Assembly: GCA_020636105.1 (NCBI GenBank)
Contig: JACJYL010000001.1
Span: forward strand, 124,001-188,000
DNA: 64,000 nt
Direction of reading: 5' to 3'
Source of the DNA: Lewinellaceae bacterium
GTDB lineage: Bacteria; Bacteroidota; Bacteroidia; Chitinophagales; Saprospiraceae
A model generated the notes under the pieces. It had not been told where the DNA came from. It did not search any database and saw nothing but the letters and a program-made list of their open reading frames with translations. Of the stretch, positions 27,021 through 36,088 are shown one piece after another. A program made the position numbers and the translations under genes. Positions within the stretch are counted from its first letter, which is position 1, and each line of letters begins with the position of its first letter.

Positions 27021-30000
27021 TTATTTTTTTATGCCTCCGAACCAAATCAACTTGAATTCTTCCTGGGTCATATTGGCCACATTCAGGAAGCCGGTTCTTA
27101 AGTCCAGCACCGTTTGACCGTTATAAAAAAGACGAAAAATGGTATTCTGATTCATTAAGGGTTTTGAATTCCCATGCAGTTTGACCCGGATAGGGAGCGG
27201 AGGCAGGTGAGGGGCATAAAAAAGCTGGAGACCTGCCTCTCCTTCAAATAATGGAGAAAGTCCAAAACCTTCGGCCGAAAGGGTTTTCTTCACTTTGTCT
27301 TCCTGGAATTGAATATCAAGCCCTTCAAAAAGCTCGGCATAGAGGTCCATGAGGAAGTCGATTTCATGATCTCCCCGATCTGTGATCGTCGATTCAAATT
27401 CAAGCACTATATTCTCTTTTTCCTGGCCCAAAAAGTATTCGGTTTGGACTCCGGTAAGGGTAACGTCGGTAAAATGGCTGATAAACTCAGAGGAAATCCC
27501 ATCAAAGAGGGGCATTAACTGGTTGAGGTGCCGACTGAGTTCTTCCAGTGATTTTTCCTGAATAAATCGATCTTTTCCGTTTCTTGCCGGCCAGTTACTT
27601 ATGGCTTCCAGTGCTGCTTTTTTAATTCGGAGCGCCTGGAATTTTGAATGTGCCTGGAATTGGCCGCTGATGCTCAACAGTTTGTTATTGATGGTTTCTG
27701 ACAAAGTGGCAATGCGTTCCTTGAAGTGGTAAAACTGCCAGTTCCGCGTGGCATAATCCATTCCGAAAATGTCCTCTTCCAATGTGTCCGGATTTTCCAT
27801 GCGGCTGATTTTCCTGTCAAGGCTTTGGATTTCAACCTGAAGTTTTTTATAATAAGCATGAGGGTTATCAGAATAATTAGGCATTGGGGGAAGCCAGTCG
27901 TCGGTCCTTGGAGGGCAGAATTCCAGCTTTTCAATGATAGGCACCAGCTTATTGTCGCGGAGCAATACATGGAAAATGATGGGCGTATTATCATTGGCTG
28001 CAACCAGGTGGTCGGCCGATAATTTGGTGAGGTCATTTTCAATTTGTCGTTTCAGGGCCCGTCCACCCATCCTGGGATCATATCCGCGTTCGGAAACCCA
28101 TTCCAGGGCTTCTTTTGAAATATTTAAAATGGTAGTCCTTTGAACGAACCCGTCTCTTTTGAGTAATTCTTTTATTTGTAATTGAGCGATCCGGGTAATG
28201 TGTTCGGGCAAAAGGGGATTGAAAATGACAATTTTATCAATCCTGTTGACGAGCTCAGGGCGAAAAAAATTCTGAACAGCTTTAGTATAAATAGCGCGAA
28301 TATCCTGTATGCTTTTACCAAAACCGAGGGTATGGGAAATGTCTCCTGCGCCAATATTGGAGGTCATGATGATAATGGTATTACAAAAATCCACTGTTCT
28401 TCCTGCGCCATCGGTAAGTCTTCCGTCATCGAGAATCTGTAATAGCAGGTCATGGACATCCGGATGTGCCTTTTCAATTTCATCAAATAACAAAATGCCA
28501 AAAGGATTGTATCTCAATTTTCCGGTCAGAAGTCCTTCTGGCCTTAAGGCGGTTCCGGTCAGTCTTTGTGCCGCCCCGGCGTCCACAAATTCATTCATAT
28601 CAAAGCGCATCAGCTTTTGCTCATCGCTCATCAGGTATTGGCAAATGGCCTTGGCTGCTTCCGTTTTGCCGACGCCCGTCGGGCCGATAAACAGGAAGGA
28701 ACTTTGAGGTTTTGAACTATCGGTCAGTTTGGCTTTGGCCAGGTGAATCGCATCAGCAAGGGCGTTCACGGCATCCTCCTGACCAATAAGCCGGGCACGC
28801 AATGCGCTTCTGATCTCGCCTTCCTGGTAAGTGCGGTTTTTTTCGATGAGCTGCCGGTCCAGCCCACTAAAGTTGCGAAAAGATTCCCTGATTTCAGGAG
28901 CGTCAATGATGCCGAATCGATACCTGGAAGCCAACTGAACAAGAATTTTAATGACACTCCCCGGTAGCGCACTATTGCGGAGGAAATTTCTGTGAAGATC
29001 CAGCAATTGACTGATGGCGTTGATCGTGATGGACAAATAGTTGTCTAATTCCAGTTGCTTGCGTTTTTGCAAAAGGATTTTTACAGCCGTTTCGTTGTCC
29101 GGAGGCTGTAACCTCAACACCTGGAACAGCCCGGCAAATGACCTGTTTTTTTCCTGAATGATCTTCCATTCTTCCAAAGTGGCGATCAGGATCACCTGTA
29201 ATCCTTTTTTTTCAAGATACGGCTTGATAATGTCGCTAAAGTTGAGATCACTTCCGGCAGATTTCCCCACTGTAAGCAGGGCAATGGCATTGTCGAACAA
29301 TAATTTGTCGGGGAGTTTATGCTTTCCTTCCGGATGCCGGATGTATTCGATGATGGCTTCGAGCCTTTTTTGCCAGTGACCTACAATGGACATTCCCGCA
29401 ATGATCCGGTTGGGATTGAGGTGCCAGATGTTTTGTTTCCTGGAATCATCGGGGGTTGGTCTGGATAAATAACGGAACACAGCTTCCTTTAAGATGCTGT
29501 GTTTGCCTACCCCTTCAGGGCCTATAATGGCAACGGGAATGTTATTGGCATTATAAAGCAGTTCTCCCAGTCGCTCCACCTCATGCTCCCGTTCATAGGC
29601 TCTGCCGAGTTCATCAGGAAAAAGGCTGTTGTAGTCAAAACCTACTTTCTCCACTTCCACCGCCCCTTCAAAGGATTCTTCTTCAGACATAAATGCAAAT
29701 TGGGGCCCGGCTTTTTGTGGGTCGTATTTAAAAGCCCCCTGGTCCACATTCAGGTTGACTTTCATCTGGGTAATGAATTCTTTTTTGCCGGAAAAATAAT
29801 CGGATGCATCAAATTCCCCGGGATAATCTGATTTTATTTTTTGTAAACGGTTTCGGATTCCTTTTTTGGCCTGGCCTTCAATATCCACATGGCCTTTTTC
29901 ATTCGTTTCAGCGATAAACATATAATGCTGGAGCAAGGGTAAATAAAGGAAGGTGTATCCGGCGTATTTGAAACTGACGACCGAAAAAATGCCTTTCACC

Positions 30001-30275
30001 CATTCTCTGCCCAGCTTGAATTCAAAAGGAATCTGGCGATAGGTATAATCAGGAGCGAACAAAAACCACATCAGCCGGTCCGACTCCTCTCTGTCCATTT
30101 TAAAATTACGGAAGAAAACTTTTATTTCTTGCCTCAACTGGCTGACGGCCTTTGAAAACCTTGGATGAACGGCAATGGGAAAGGGGATGAAAAGCGGCTT
30201 GAGGTAATACTGTGTTTTACCTTCGACTATAACATCTCTTACTATGACCGGTAGTTTGAAATTTACTAATGCCAA
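27021..30275 (-). CDS. HSP100/Clp-like AAA+ ATPase with degenerate first ATPase domain and altered pore loops
   Basis: 1084 residues. Residues 1-215 are a novel N-terminal region, not the Clp-N domain. The first NBD has Walker A GPEGVGKHS (252-260), but Walker B is LLFDNA (Asn329 in place of the catalytic Glu) and the ERRF-type arginine finger is replaced by FAGLFQ. The second NBD looks active: Walker A GPTGVGKTE (531-539), Walker B LLFDEIEKAH (595-604), sensor 1 IIIMTSN, arginine finger FFRPELVNR (670-678) and sensor 2 GGRALKRQ (737-744). The pore loop GYVGYEEGG of ClpB is replaced by ALRPEGLLTG, and the NBD1 loop KYRG by SIVG. There is no ClpB-type M domain. Residues 770-1084 are unlike known Clp C-termini. 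It follows the EAD11-TPR gene by 2 bases. It may be a signalling or remodelling ATPase rather than an unfoldase. Confidence 0.87.
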   Translation of the reverse strand: MALVNFKLPVIVRDVIVEGKTQYYLKPLFIPFPIAVHPRFSKAVSQLRQEIKVFFRNFKMDREESDRLMWFLFAPDYTYRQIPFEFKLGREWVKGIFSVVSFKYAGYTFLYLPLLQHYMFIAETNEKGHVDIEGQAKKGIRNRLQKIKSDYPGEFDASDYFSGKKEFITQMKVNLNVDQGAFKYDPQKAGPQFAFMSEEESFEGAVEVEKVGFDYNSLFPDELGRAYEREHEVERLGELLYNANNIPVAIIGPEGVGKHSILKEAVFRYLSRPTPDDSRKQNIWHLNPNRIIAGMSIVGHWQKRLEAIIEYIRHPEGKHKLPDKLLFDNAIALLTVGKSAGSDLNFSDIIKPYLEKKGLQVILIATLEEWKIIQEKNRSFAGLFQVLRLQPPDNETAVKILLQKRKQLELDNYLSITINAISQLLDLHRNFLRNSALPGSVIKILVQLASRYRFGIIDAPEIRESFRNFSGLDRQLIEKNRTYQEGEIRSALRARLIGQEDAVNALADAIHLAKAKLTDSSKPQSSFLFIGPTGVGKTEAAKAICQYLMSDEQKLMRFDMNEFVDAGAAQRLTGTALRPEGLLTGKLRYNPFGILLFDEIEKAHPDVHDLLLQILDDGRLTDGAGRTVDFCNTIIIMTSNIGAGDISHTLGFGKSIQDIRAIYTKAVQNFFRPELVNRIDKIVIFNPLLPEHITRIAQLQIKELLKRDGFVQRTTILNISKEALEWVSERGYDPRMGGRALKRQIENDLTKLSADHLVAANDNTPIIFHVLLRDNKLVPIIEKLEFCPPRTDDWLPPMPNYSDNPHAYYKKLQVEIQSLDRKISRMENPDTLEEDIFGMDYATRNWQFYHFKERIATLSETINNKLLSISGQFQAHSKFQALRIKKAALEAISNWPARNGKDRFIQEKSLEELSRHLNQLMPLFDGISSEFISHFTDVTLTGVQTEYFLGQEKENIVLEFESTITDRGDHEIDFLMDLYAELFEGLDIQFQEDKVKKTLSAEGFGLSPLFEGEAGLQLFYAPHLPPLPIRVKLHGNSKPLMNQNTIFRLFYNGQTVLDLRTGFLNVANMTQEEFKLIWFGGIKK

Positions 30276-30277
30276 AT

Positions 30278-31894
30278 TTATTGATTGATTTTTTTAAATT
30301 CCAGTGTTTTGGACTGGTATATCTTTGGGGTGAATGATTTCAGCTGCTCATTGGTAACTCCTGCCTGGTTGGCTTTTTCGATCACCTTTTTGTAATCGAG
30401 ATTGAGTTCATGGCTTATGTACATTATTTTGGCCCATGCTTCTTTATTTTCCGGGTTTATGTTGGTAATTTTTTGATTAGCGTTGAGCGCAGTATTGTAT
30501 TCCCCAAGGCGTATGCTGGATTCGGATAATACATTGAGTGCCTGTAGGTTATTGGGGTCTTGTTTCAGTTTTTCTTCAGCGTCTTTTTTTCGTTGGATCT
30601 CGGTGGTCACTTTTTGGTCGTAATCCTTTTTGAGGGGAATCACCTTTTTTCTTTCGGTATTTGCGGATTCAAGGACAGAAATGTCTTTTTTTGCTTTATC
30701 CAACTGGTCCTCTTTTACATAAATGGTGGCTCTTGAAAAACGAGCAGCATGATCTTTGGGATCGTTTTTTATTTGCCGGTCCAGGTCTTCCACCGCTTCA
30801 GCAGTGTTGCCGGTTTCAAAATTCAGCATGGCCCGGTTGATGAGCGCAAATCGATAATCCGGATGGAGGGCCAGGACCTTGTCATAGGATTTTATGGCTT
30901 CTTCATTCTGACCTTGTTCCAGGTAGCTGTCGGCGAGTGCCATGCCCCATAACAGCAAAGTGCTTGAATCGGGGGGCGTTATATTGGCGAGAAGGGTTAC
31001 GGCTGCCTTAGGATCTCCCATTTGTTGAGCGGCGATTCCAAGGAGCAATTGTTCAATATCCGCAGTGGCTACTCCTTCTGTAACTATACTCGAAATGGAA
31101 TTGAGGGTGACAGACTCCAGGTTCTCGTCTATATTGATCTGGCTAAAGACAAAATGATCCCCCACGTTCAAAAATTTATAAAATGTCGTGGTGATGATTT
31201 GGGTGGAGCTTAGATTTTCATAATTGCCCCAAATGATTAGCCTAATAGTATCCTCGCAGGTTCCGGCATATATTTCAGCCTCTTCTCCGCTTGCCGGGGC
31301 TACCTTTTCATTTTCCCCGGGCTGGTATATTTTTGTATCCGTGATAAAGGATAGCCGTTTTTTATAGCCATTTAAGCGTTGGCGGTAAGCTTCCTCAAAG
31401 TTAGGAACTTCTTCCCCCCGGAAGTGCAAAAATGGCAAAAGCAGAATATTGAATTGAGAATTTTTGTCAAAATCAGGACAGGGGCTCTTTGTTTCAAGAG
31501 GGGTTACAGGATCAGCAGGGAAAATAGCATCTTTAAAAATGACCAATGCCAGGAGAAGCAACACGCCGAGAGTGGAACCAATGATAAGCCCTGTTTTTTG
31601 ACGGGCCTTAATTTGTGGATCTTTCAATTCACCCTTTTCCAATCGGTCACATAGGCGGGTGATGCTGTTGCCAATACGGTTATAGCCCAATTGAGCATTG
31701 TCATAGTTGACCAGCCCAAGGGATTCGTCTTTTTGGAGTTTGGAAAGCTGTGATTTCAATTGAAGCGCCTCACTGGCCAAAACATCATACTGATCATCGC
31801 TTTCAAGAAAGGCATACAATTTTGACAGCGCCTCCTGGCTATTGCCTTTTAGCAGCAGGGATTTGACTTCGGCTATTATTTGGGTTGTATCCAT
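30278..31894 (-). CDS. Membrane-anchored protein with EAD11-like N-terminus and TPR repeats
   Basis: 538 residues. Residues 1-88 (IIAEVKSLLLKGNSQEALSK... LVNYDNAQLGYNRI) look like effector-associated domain 11, an adaptor module found in Bacteroidota and cyanobacterial conflict-type proteins (recognition from memory; needs a profile search). A single membrane helix lies at 101-121. An extracytoplasmic or cytosolic alpha/beta domain follows (about 140-240, FNILLLPFLHF, IRLIIWGNYENL), resembling the NILLLPF domain of some signalling proteins. Residues 265-500 hold at least five TPRs (for example NEEAIKSYDKVLALHPDYRFAL). It is cotranscribed with the downstream Clp-like ATPase and likely its partner. 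Confidence 0.8.
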   Translation of the reverse strand: MDTTQIIAEVKSLLLKGNSQEALSKLYAFLESDDQYDVLASEALQLKSQLSKLQKDESLGLVNYDNAQLGYNRIGNSITRLCDRLEKGELKDPQIKARQKTGLIIGSTLGVLLLLALVIFKDAIFPADPVTPLETKSPCPDFDKNSQFNILLLPFLHFRGEEVPNFEEAYRQRLNGYKKRLSFITDTKIYQPGENEKVAPASGEEAEIYAGTCEDTIRLIIWGNYENLSSTQIITTTFYKFLNVGDHFVFSQINIDENLESVTLNSISSIVTEGVATADIEQLLLGIAAQQMGDPKAAVTLLANITPPDSSTLLLWGMALADSYLEQGQNEEAIKSYDKVLALHPDYRFALINRAMLNFETGNTAEAVEDLDRQIKNDPKDHAARFSRATIYVKEDQLDKAKKDISVLESANTERKKVIPLKKDYDQKVTTEIQRKKDAEEKLKQDPNNLQALNVLSESSIRLGEYNTALNANQKITNINPENKEAWAKIMYISHELNLDYKKVIEKANQAGVTNEQLKSFTPKIYQSKTLEFKKINQ

Positions 31895-32039
31895 CGTTTT
31901 TTTTTAAGGGCACAGGAAAATAAGAGGACAAGGAAAAAATAAATGAAATTTCTTAATATGGTTCCCTTGAAGCATTTTGCCCTGGCTTTAGTACAAAAAT
32001 AACATTTTTAAGGAGGCGAATGAAAAACAAAAATAAATA

Positions 32040-32072
32040 TTTGCATTTTAAATTTAAATGTCCATATCTTTG
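32040..32072 (+). promoter_or_regulatory. trp operon promoter
   Basis: TTTG (32040-32043), a 21-base spacer and TATCTTTG (32065-32072) match the Bacteroidota primary-sigma consensus exactly. The leader peptide starts 31 bases downstream. Confidence 0.75.
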
Positions 32073-32103
32073 GCACTGTTAAAAAACAAATGTTTTTTTC
32101 GCG

Positions 32104-32169
32104 ATGAATAAATTAAATAATACAAAATTTTGGTGGTGGCATAATCATTCGTTCGACCGGGTGAAATGA
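32104..32169 (+). CDS. trpL: trp operon leader peptide
   Basis: 21 codons, MNKLNNTKFWWWHNHSFDRV followed by K and stop. Three consecutive Trp codons (TGG, 32131-32139) mark it as a transcription-attenuation sensor: a ribosome stalled there for lack of charged tRNA-Trp would change the folding of the downstream leader RNA. It lies between the consensus promoter and the terminator in front of trpE. Confidence 0.88.
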   Translation: MNKLNNTKFWWWHNHSFDRVK

Positions 32170-32237
32170 TACGCCAATTTTGTTTGATAAAATAGATTAA
32201 AACGGCTTGTCAGGTTACCCTGGCAAGCCGTTTTTTT
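32123..32237 (+). promoter_or_regulatory. trp attenuator (alternative hairpins and intrinsic terminator)
   Basis: Pairing 1:2: CAAAATT (32123-32129) with AATTTTG (32176-32182). Candidate antiterminator: GCC-AA-TTTT (32173-32181) can pair with AAAACGGC (32199-32206). Terminator 3:4: AACGGCTTGTCAGG (32201-32214) pairs with CCTGGCAAGCCGTT (32219-32232) around loop TTAC, with one G-T wobble, followed by T run to 32237. Stalling at the Trp codons would leave region 2 free to pair with region 3 and prevent termination. The exact antiterminator needs folding. Confidence 0.82.
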
Positions 32238-32263
32238 ATTACAAGACCTAAATCAAAACACTC

Positions 32264-33682
32264 ATGAACACGCTTTCAGCAACGAAGATTAAAATTAAGG
32301 GCATTTACCATAAAACACTGGCAGATACCAATACCCCGGTTTCCCTGTTCCTCAAGCTAAGGGATCATTATACCGATCCGGTATTACTGGAAAGCAATGA
32401 TTTTAAAAGCAGGGAAGATTGTCGTTCCTTTATCGGACTGGATGCCATGGCCACCTTCGAGGTGCAGAACGGTGAGATCAGGATTTCAGGCAATGCGGTT
32501 GATCATCAGGTATTACCAGTGACTGACCTGGATAGCGTACCAGACGCTTTGCAGGCTTTTATTCAACAATTCGAAGTCGATTATGAGCAGGATTACCCCG
32601 GACTAAACGGGTTGTTTGGTCATTGCAATTTTGATGCCATCCAGTATTTTGAAAGCCTTAAATTTGAACCTGCAAAACGCCGTATTGATCTGCCGGATCT
32701 GCGTTACAGCTTTTACCGTTTTGTCATCAGCATCAATCATTTCAAAGATGAAATGCTCCTGCTTGAAAATCTTTTGCCGGGTGAGGCTTCTGAAATGGAC
32801 AGATTGCTCAGGTTTATCAACGGGCAAAAATTTTCCACCCATAATTTTAAATTAAAAGGGAGAGAAACCAGTAACCTGACGGATGAAGCCTTCAAAGAGC
32901 TCGTTGTTGCCGGCAAGCACCATTGCCAGGTCGGGGATGTGTTCCAGATCGTTTTTTCAAGGCAGTTTTCCCATGGGTATGAAGGGGATGATTTTAATGT
33001 TTACCGGGTTTTGAGGTCCATCAATCCTTCCCCTTATCTCTTCTACTTTGATTACGGGAGTTACCGGATATTTGGTTCCTCCCCGGAAACCCAGATGCAA
33101 ATAGAAGCCGGCATAGCCAGGGTCAATCCTATTGCTGGAACGTATAAGCGCACCGGAGACAGTGTTGATGATGCTTTAAGGGCCATCGATCTGGCGAAGG
33201 ATCCCAAGGAAAATGCGGAACATATCATGCTGGTTGATCTGGCCCGGAATGACCTGGGGCGGCACGCCTCCAATATTCAGGTTAAGCAGTTGAAAGCGAT
33301 CCAGTTTTTCAGTCATGTGATTCATCTGGTTTCAAAGGTAGAAGGAGAACTGGATCCATCGACCAACCCGATACGTGTATTCGGGGATACTTTCCCGGCG
33401 GGAACACTCTCCGGGGCGCCTAAATACAAAGCGATTCAACTCATCAATACCTACGAAAATCAGAACCGAAGTTTTTACGGAGGGGCTTTGGGGTTTATCG
33501 ATTTATCAGGAAATATGAACCAGGCTATTGTCATCCGGTCGTTCCTGAGTATGAACAACAAATTGTACTACCAGGCCGGTGCAGGAATTGTTGTGGACAG
33601 CAACGAAGAGAATGAATTGCAGGAGGTCAACAATAAACTGGGTGCATTGAAAAAAGCATTATTGGAAGCAGAAAATATTTAA
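32264..33682 (+). CDS. trpE: Anthranilate synthase component I
   Basis: 472 residues. Converts chorismate plus ammonia (from TrpG) to anthranilate, the first committed step of tryptophan synthesis. Chorismate-binding core motifs: VFQIVFSRQF, SPETQMQIEAG, PIAGTYKR, EHIMLVDLARNDLG, FPAGTLSGAPKYKAIQLI, YGGALGF and YYQAGAGIVVDSN. The N-terminal part carries PVSLFLKL, a candidate Trp-feedback site (the LLES-type element is DPVLLESND). First structural gene after the attenuator; trpG follows 5 bases later. Confidence 0.95.
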   Translation: MNTLSATKIKIKGIYHKTLADTNTPVSLFLKLRDHYTDPVLLESNDFKSREDCRSFIGLDAMATFEVQNGEIRISGNAVDHQVLPVTDLDSVPDALQAFIQQFEVDYEQDYPGLNGLFGHCNFDAIQYFESLKFEPAKRRIDLPDLRYSFYRFVISINHFKDEMLLLENLLPGEASEMDRLLRFINGQKFSTHNFKLKGRETSNLTDEAFKELVVAGKHHCQVGDVFQIVFSRQFSHGYEGDDFNVYRVLRSINPSPYLFYFDYGSYRIFGSSPETQMQIEAGIARVNPIAGTYKRTGDSVDDALRAIDLAKDPKENAEHIMLVDLARNDLGRHASNIQVKQLKAIQFFSHVIHLVSKVEGELDPSTNPIRVFGDTFPAGTLSGAPKYKAIQLINTYENQNRSFYGGALGFIDLSGNMNQAIVIRSFLSMNNKLYYQAGAGIVVDSNEENELQEVNNKLGALKKALLEAENI

Positions 33683-33687
33683 GGGAA

Positions 33688-34269
33688 ATGAAAATACTTA
33701 TTTTAGATAATTACGATTCTTTTACCTACAACCTGGTCCAGTATATCCAGGAAATTTTGGGACAAAAAGTGGATGTTTTTCGTAATGATGCCATCAGCCT
33801 TGATCAGGTGGATGCCTATGATGCCATTGTGTTGTCTCCGGGGCCGGGATTGCCAAAAGACGCCGGGATCATGCCGGAACTGATCAAAAGGTATGCAGAC
33901 AGCAAGCCGATACTTGGGGTTTGCCTGGGGCACCAGGCTATTGTGGAAGCTTTTGGCGGGGATCTTGAAAACCTTGAAAGGGTTTATCATGGCATGGAAA
34001 CACCCATTAAAATCGTCGAAAAAGACAGTGATCTTTTTCGGTCATTACCGGAAACCATCAATGTGGGGCGTTATCATTCATGGGTAGCCAAGAAGGGCGA
34101 TATTCCCCAATGCCTGCAGGTGACGGCCATTGATGAAAAAGGGGAGGTTATGGCTATCCGACATAAGGAATATAAGGTGCGGGGCGTCCAGTTTCACCCC
34201 GAATCGATTATGACCAAAGACGGAAAGACCATGCTTAAAAACTTTTTCGACCATTGTGTCGGAGCATAA
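33688..34269 (+). CDS. trpG: Anthranilate synthase component II (glutamine amidotransferase)
   Basis: 193 residues, class I glutamine amidotransferase that supplies ammonia to TrpE. Oxyanion and nucleophile motifs SPGPGLPKDAG and GVCLGHQAIVEAFGG (catalytic Cys), and catalytic His/Glu in GVQFHPESIMT. It starts MKILILDNYDSFTYNLVQYI, a near-standard family start. Separate from trpE rather than fused, as usual in this phylum. Confidence 0.95.
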   Translation: MKILILDNYDSFTYNLVQYIQEILGQKVDVFRNDAISLDQVDAYDAIVLSPGPGLPKDAGIMPELIKRYADSKPILGVCLGHQAIVEAFGGDLENLERVYHGMETPIKIVEKDSDLFRSLPETINVGRYHSWVAKKGDIPQCLQVTAIDEKGEVMAIRHKEYKVRGVQFHPESIMTKDGKTMLKNFFDHCVGA

Positions 34270-34283
34270 AAAGAACTTAAAAG

Positions 34284-35270
34284 ATGAAAAATATACTCAA
34301 CAAACTCTTTGATCATTCCATCCTTTCCCGGGAGGAAGCTAAAGATATTTTGCTGCAAATATCTCGGGGGGAACACCATGAGGTACATATTGCCTCATTT
34401 ATTACCGTATATCAAATGCGTCCGATTACCGTGGCAGAACTACAGGGATTTAGCGATGCCCTGCTTGAACTTTGTGTGCCATTTGATGTGAAGGGCATGG
34501 AAACCTTTGATATTGTCGGAACGGGCGGCGACAGTAAGAATACTTTTAACATTTCCACGACTTCTGCTTTCGTCATAGCTGGAGCGGGTTACAAAGTGAC
34601 TAAACACGGGAGTTACGGGGTTTCTTCCAATGTGGGTTCCTCCAATGTCCTGGAAGAAATGGGTTATCAATTTACGAATGAGCAGGACACCTTGATGCGA
34701 CAACTTGAAGAGGCAAATATTTGTTTTTTACATGCCCCGCTTTTTCACCCTGCTATGAAGGAAGTGGTTCCCGTGCGCAGGCAATTGGGGATGAAGACCT
34801 TTTTTAATATGTTGGGCCCATTGGTGAATCCGGTAAGTCCCAAATGGCAATTGTTTGGAACCTATAACCTTGAATTGTCAAGATTATACCAATACCTCAT
34901 GCAGGAAACCGAACGGCATTTTTCTATCGTTTATGCCCTGGATGGCTATGATGAAATATCGCTTACCGGGCCTTTTAAATGGCGTTCCCGGAATTCAGAG
35001 CAATTGCTTTATCCTAAAGACTTGGGCATGCCGACTTATACCGAAAAGGATCTTTACGGGGGCGAAACTGCCGATGAAGCAAGGGGTATTATGACCAATG
35101 TCTTAAAAAATGAAGCAACAGTGGCGCAGAAAGACGTGGTGATCGCTAACGCAGGTTTTTCCATTCACACCATAAAACCTGAAACCAGCCTGCCGGATTG
35201 CATGGCTGAAGCACGGGAAAGTATTGAAAGTGGAAAAGCGCTTCAGACCCTAAAAAAACTGCTAAAATAA
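34284..35270 (+). CDS. trpD: Anthranilate phosphoribosyltransferase
   Basis: 328 residues. Joins anthranilate to PRPP. Motifs: TFDIVGTGGDSKNTFNISTT (GTGGD PRPP loop), KHGSYGVSSNVGSSNVLEEMG, FLHAPLFHPAMKEVVPVRRQ and NMLGPLVNP. The stop overlaps the trpC start by one base (TAATG), so translation is probably coupled. Spacing from trpG is 14 bases. Confidence 0.95.
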   Translation: MKNILNKLFDHSILSREEAKDILLQISRGEHHEVHIASFITVYQMRPITVAELQGFSDALLELCVPFDVKGMETFDIVGTGGDSKNTFNISTTSAFVIAGAGYKVTKHGSYGVSSNVGSSNVLEEMGYQFTNEQDTLMRQLEEANICFLHAPLFHPAMKEVVPVRRQLGMKTFFNMLGPLVNPVSPKWQLFGTYNLELSRLYQYLMQETERHFSIVYALDGYDEISLTGPFKWRSRNSEQLLYPKDLGMPTYTEKDLYGGETADEARGIMTNVLKNEATVAQKDVVIANAGFSIHTIKPETSLPDCMAEARESIESGKALQTLKKLLK

Positions 35271-36079
35271 TGACTATACTCGATAAAATAATCGTGCAAA
35301 AGAGGAAGGAGGTGGAAAACGGGAAGCAAAACCTTCCGGTGGCTACTCTTGTGAACAGTCCTCTTTTTCACCGTTCCATATTTTCCATGAAGAAAGGGTT
35401 GGAAGAAGCCCCTGGGGCAGGGATCATCGCTGAATTCAAGAGGAAATCCCCTTCAAAAGGTCTCATCAACGGCCATGCCGTGGTGGAGGATGTTACAACG
35501 GCCTATATTGCCGCCGGAGCCATCGGATTGTCTGTTTTGACGGATGTTGAATTTTTTGGCGGCAGCAATGAAAATTTGCTGCGGGCCAGGCAGGCGAATA
35601 ACAGCCCCATTCTTCGCAAGGAATTTATTGTGGATGAATACCAGTTGTTAGAGGCCAGGGCGTTGGGAGCCGATGCGATTTTACTGATCGCGGAATGCCT
35701 GGATAAAAAGCAAGTGTTCCAACTGGCCAAATTTGCCAAAGAACTTGGACTGGAAGTACTGATGGAAATTCACAGCGAAGATCAACTGGAAAAACTGAAC
35801 CCGTACCTGGATATGGTGGGCGTGAACAATCGCAATCTTAAGGATTTTTCAGTCAGTATTGATACTTCCCTGGATTTGTTCGATAAAATTCCGGATGATT
35901 TTGTTAAAATTTCTGAAAGTGGGCTGGATAATGCCAGGGCTATTGCTACCTTGAGTGACGCAGGATTTCGGGGATTTTTGATCGGAGAATATTTTATGAA
36001 ACAGGAAGATCCCGGGCTCGCCTGTAAAACTTTGATTGAGGATGTTTCTATATCTTTGTCCAGGTTCAAAAAAAACTAA
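35270..36079 (+). CDS. trpC: Indole-3-glycerol-phosphate synthase
   Basis: 269 residues, TIM barrel. Closes the indole ring from CdRP. IIAEFKRKSPSKG carries the catalytic Lys; VLTDVEFFGGS, PILRKEFIVDEYQL, LEVLMEIHSEDQLE, VGVNNRNLKDF and KISESGL are all intact. Encoded separately from trpF, unlike the fused enzyme of enteric bacteria. Confidence 0.95.
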   Translation: MTILDKIIVQKRKEVENGKQNLPVATLVNSPLFHRSIFSMKKGLEEAPGAGIIAEFKRKSPSKGLINGHAVVEDVTTAYIAAGAIGLSVLTDVEFFGGSNENLLRARQANNSPILRKEFIVDEYQLLEARALGADAILLIAECLDKKQVFQLAKFAKELGLEVLMEIHSEDQLEKLNPYLDMVGVNNRNLKDFSVSIDTSLDLFDKIPDDFVKISESGLDNARAIATLSDAGFRGFLIGEYFMKQEDPGLACKTLIEDVSISLSRFKKN

Positions 36080-36088
36080 CCGATAACT

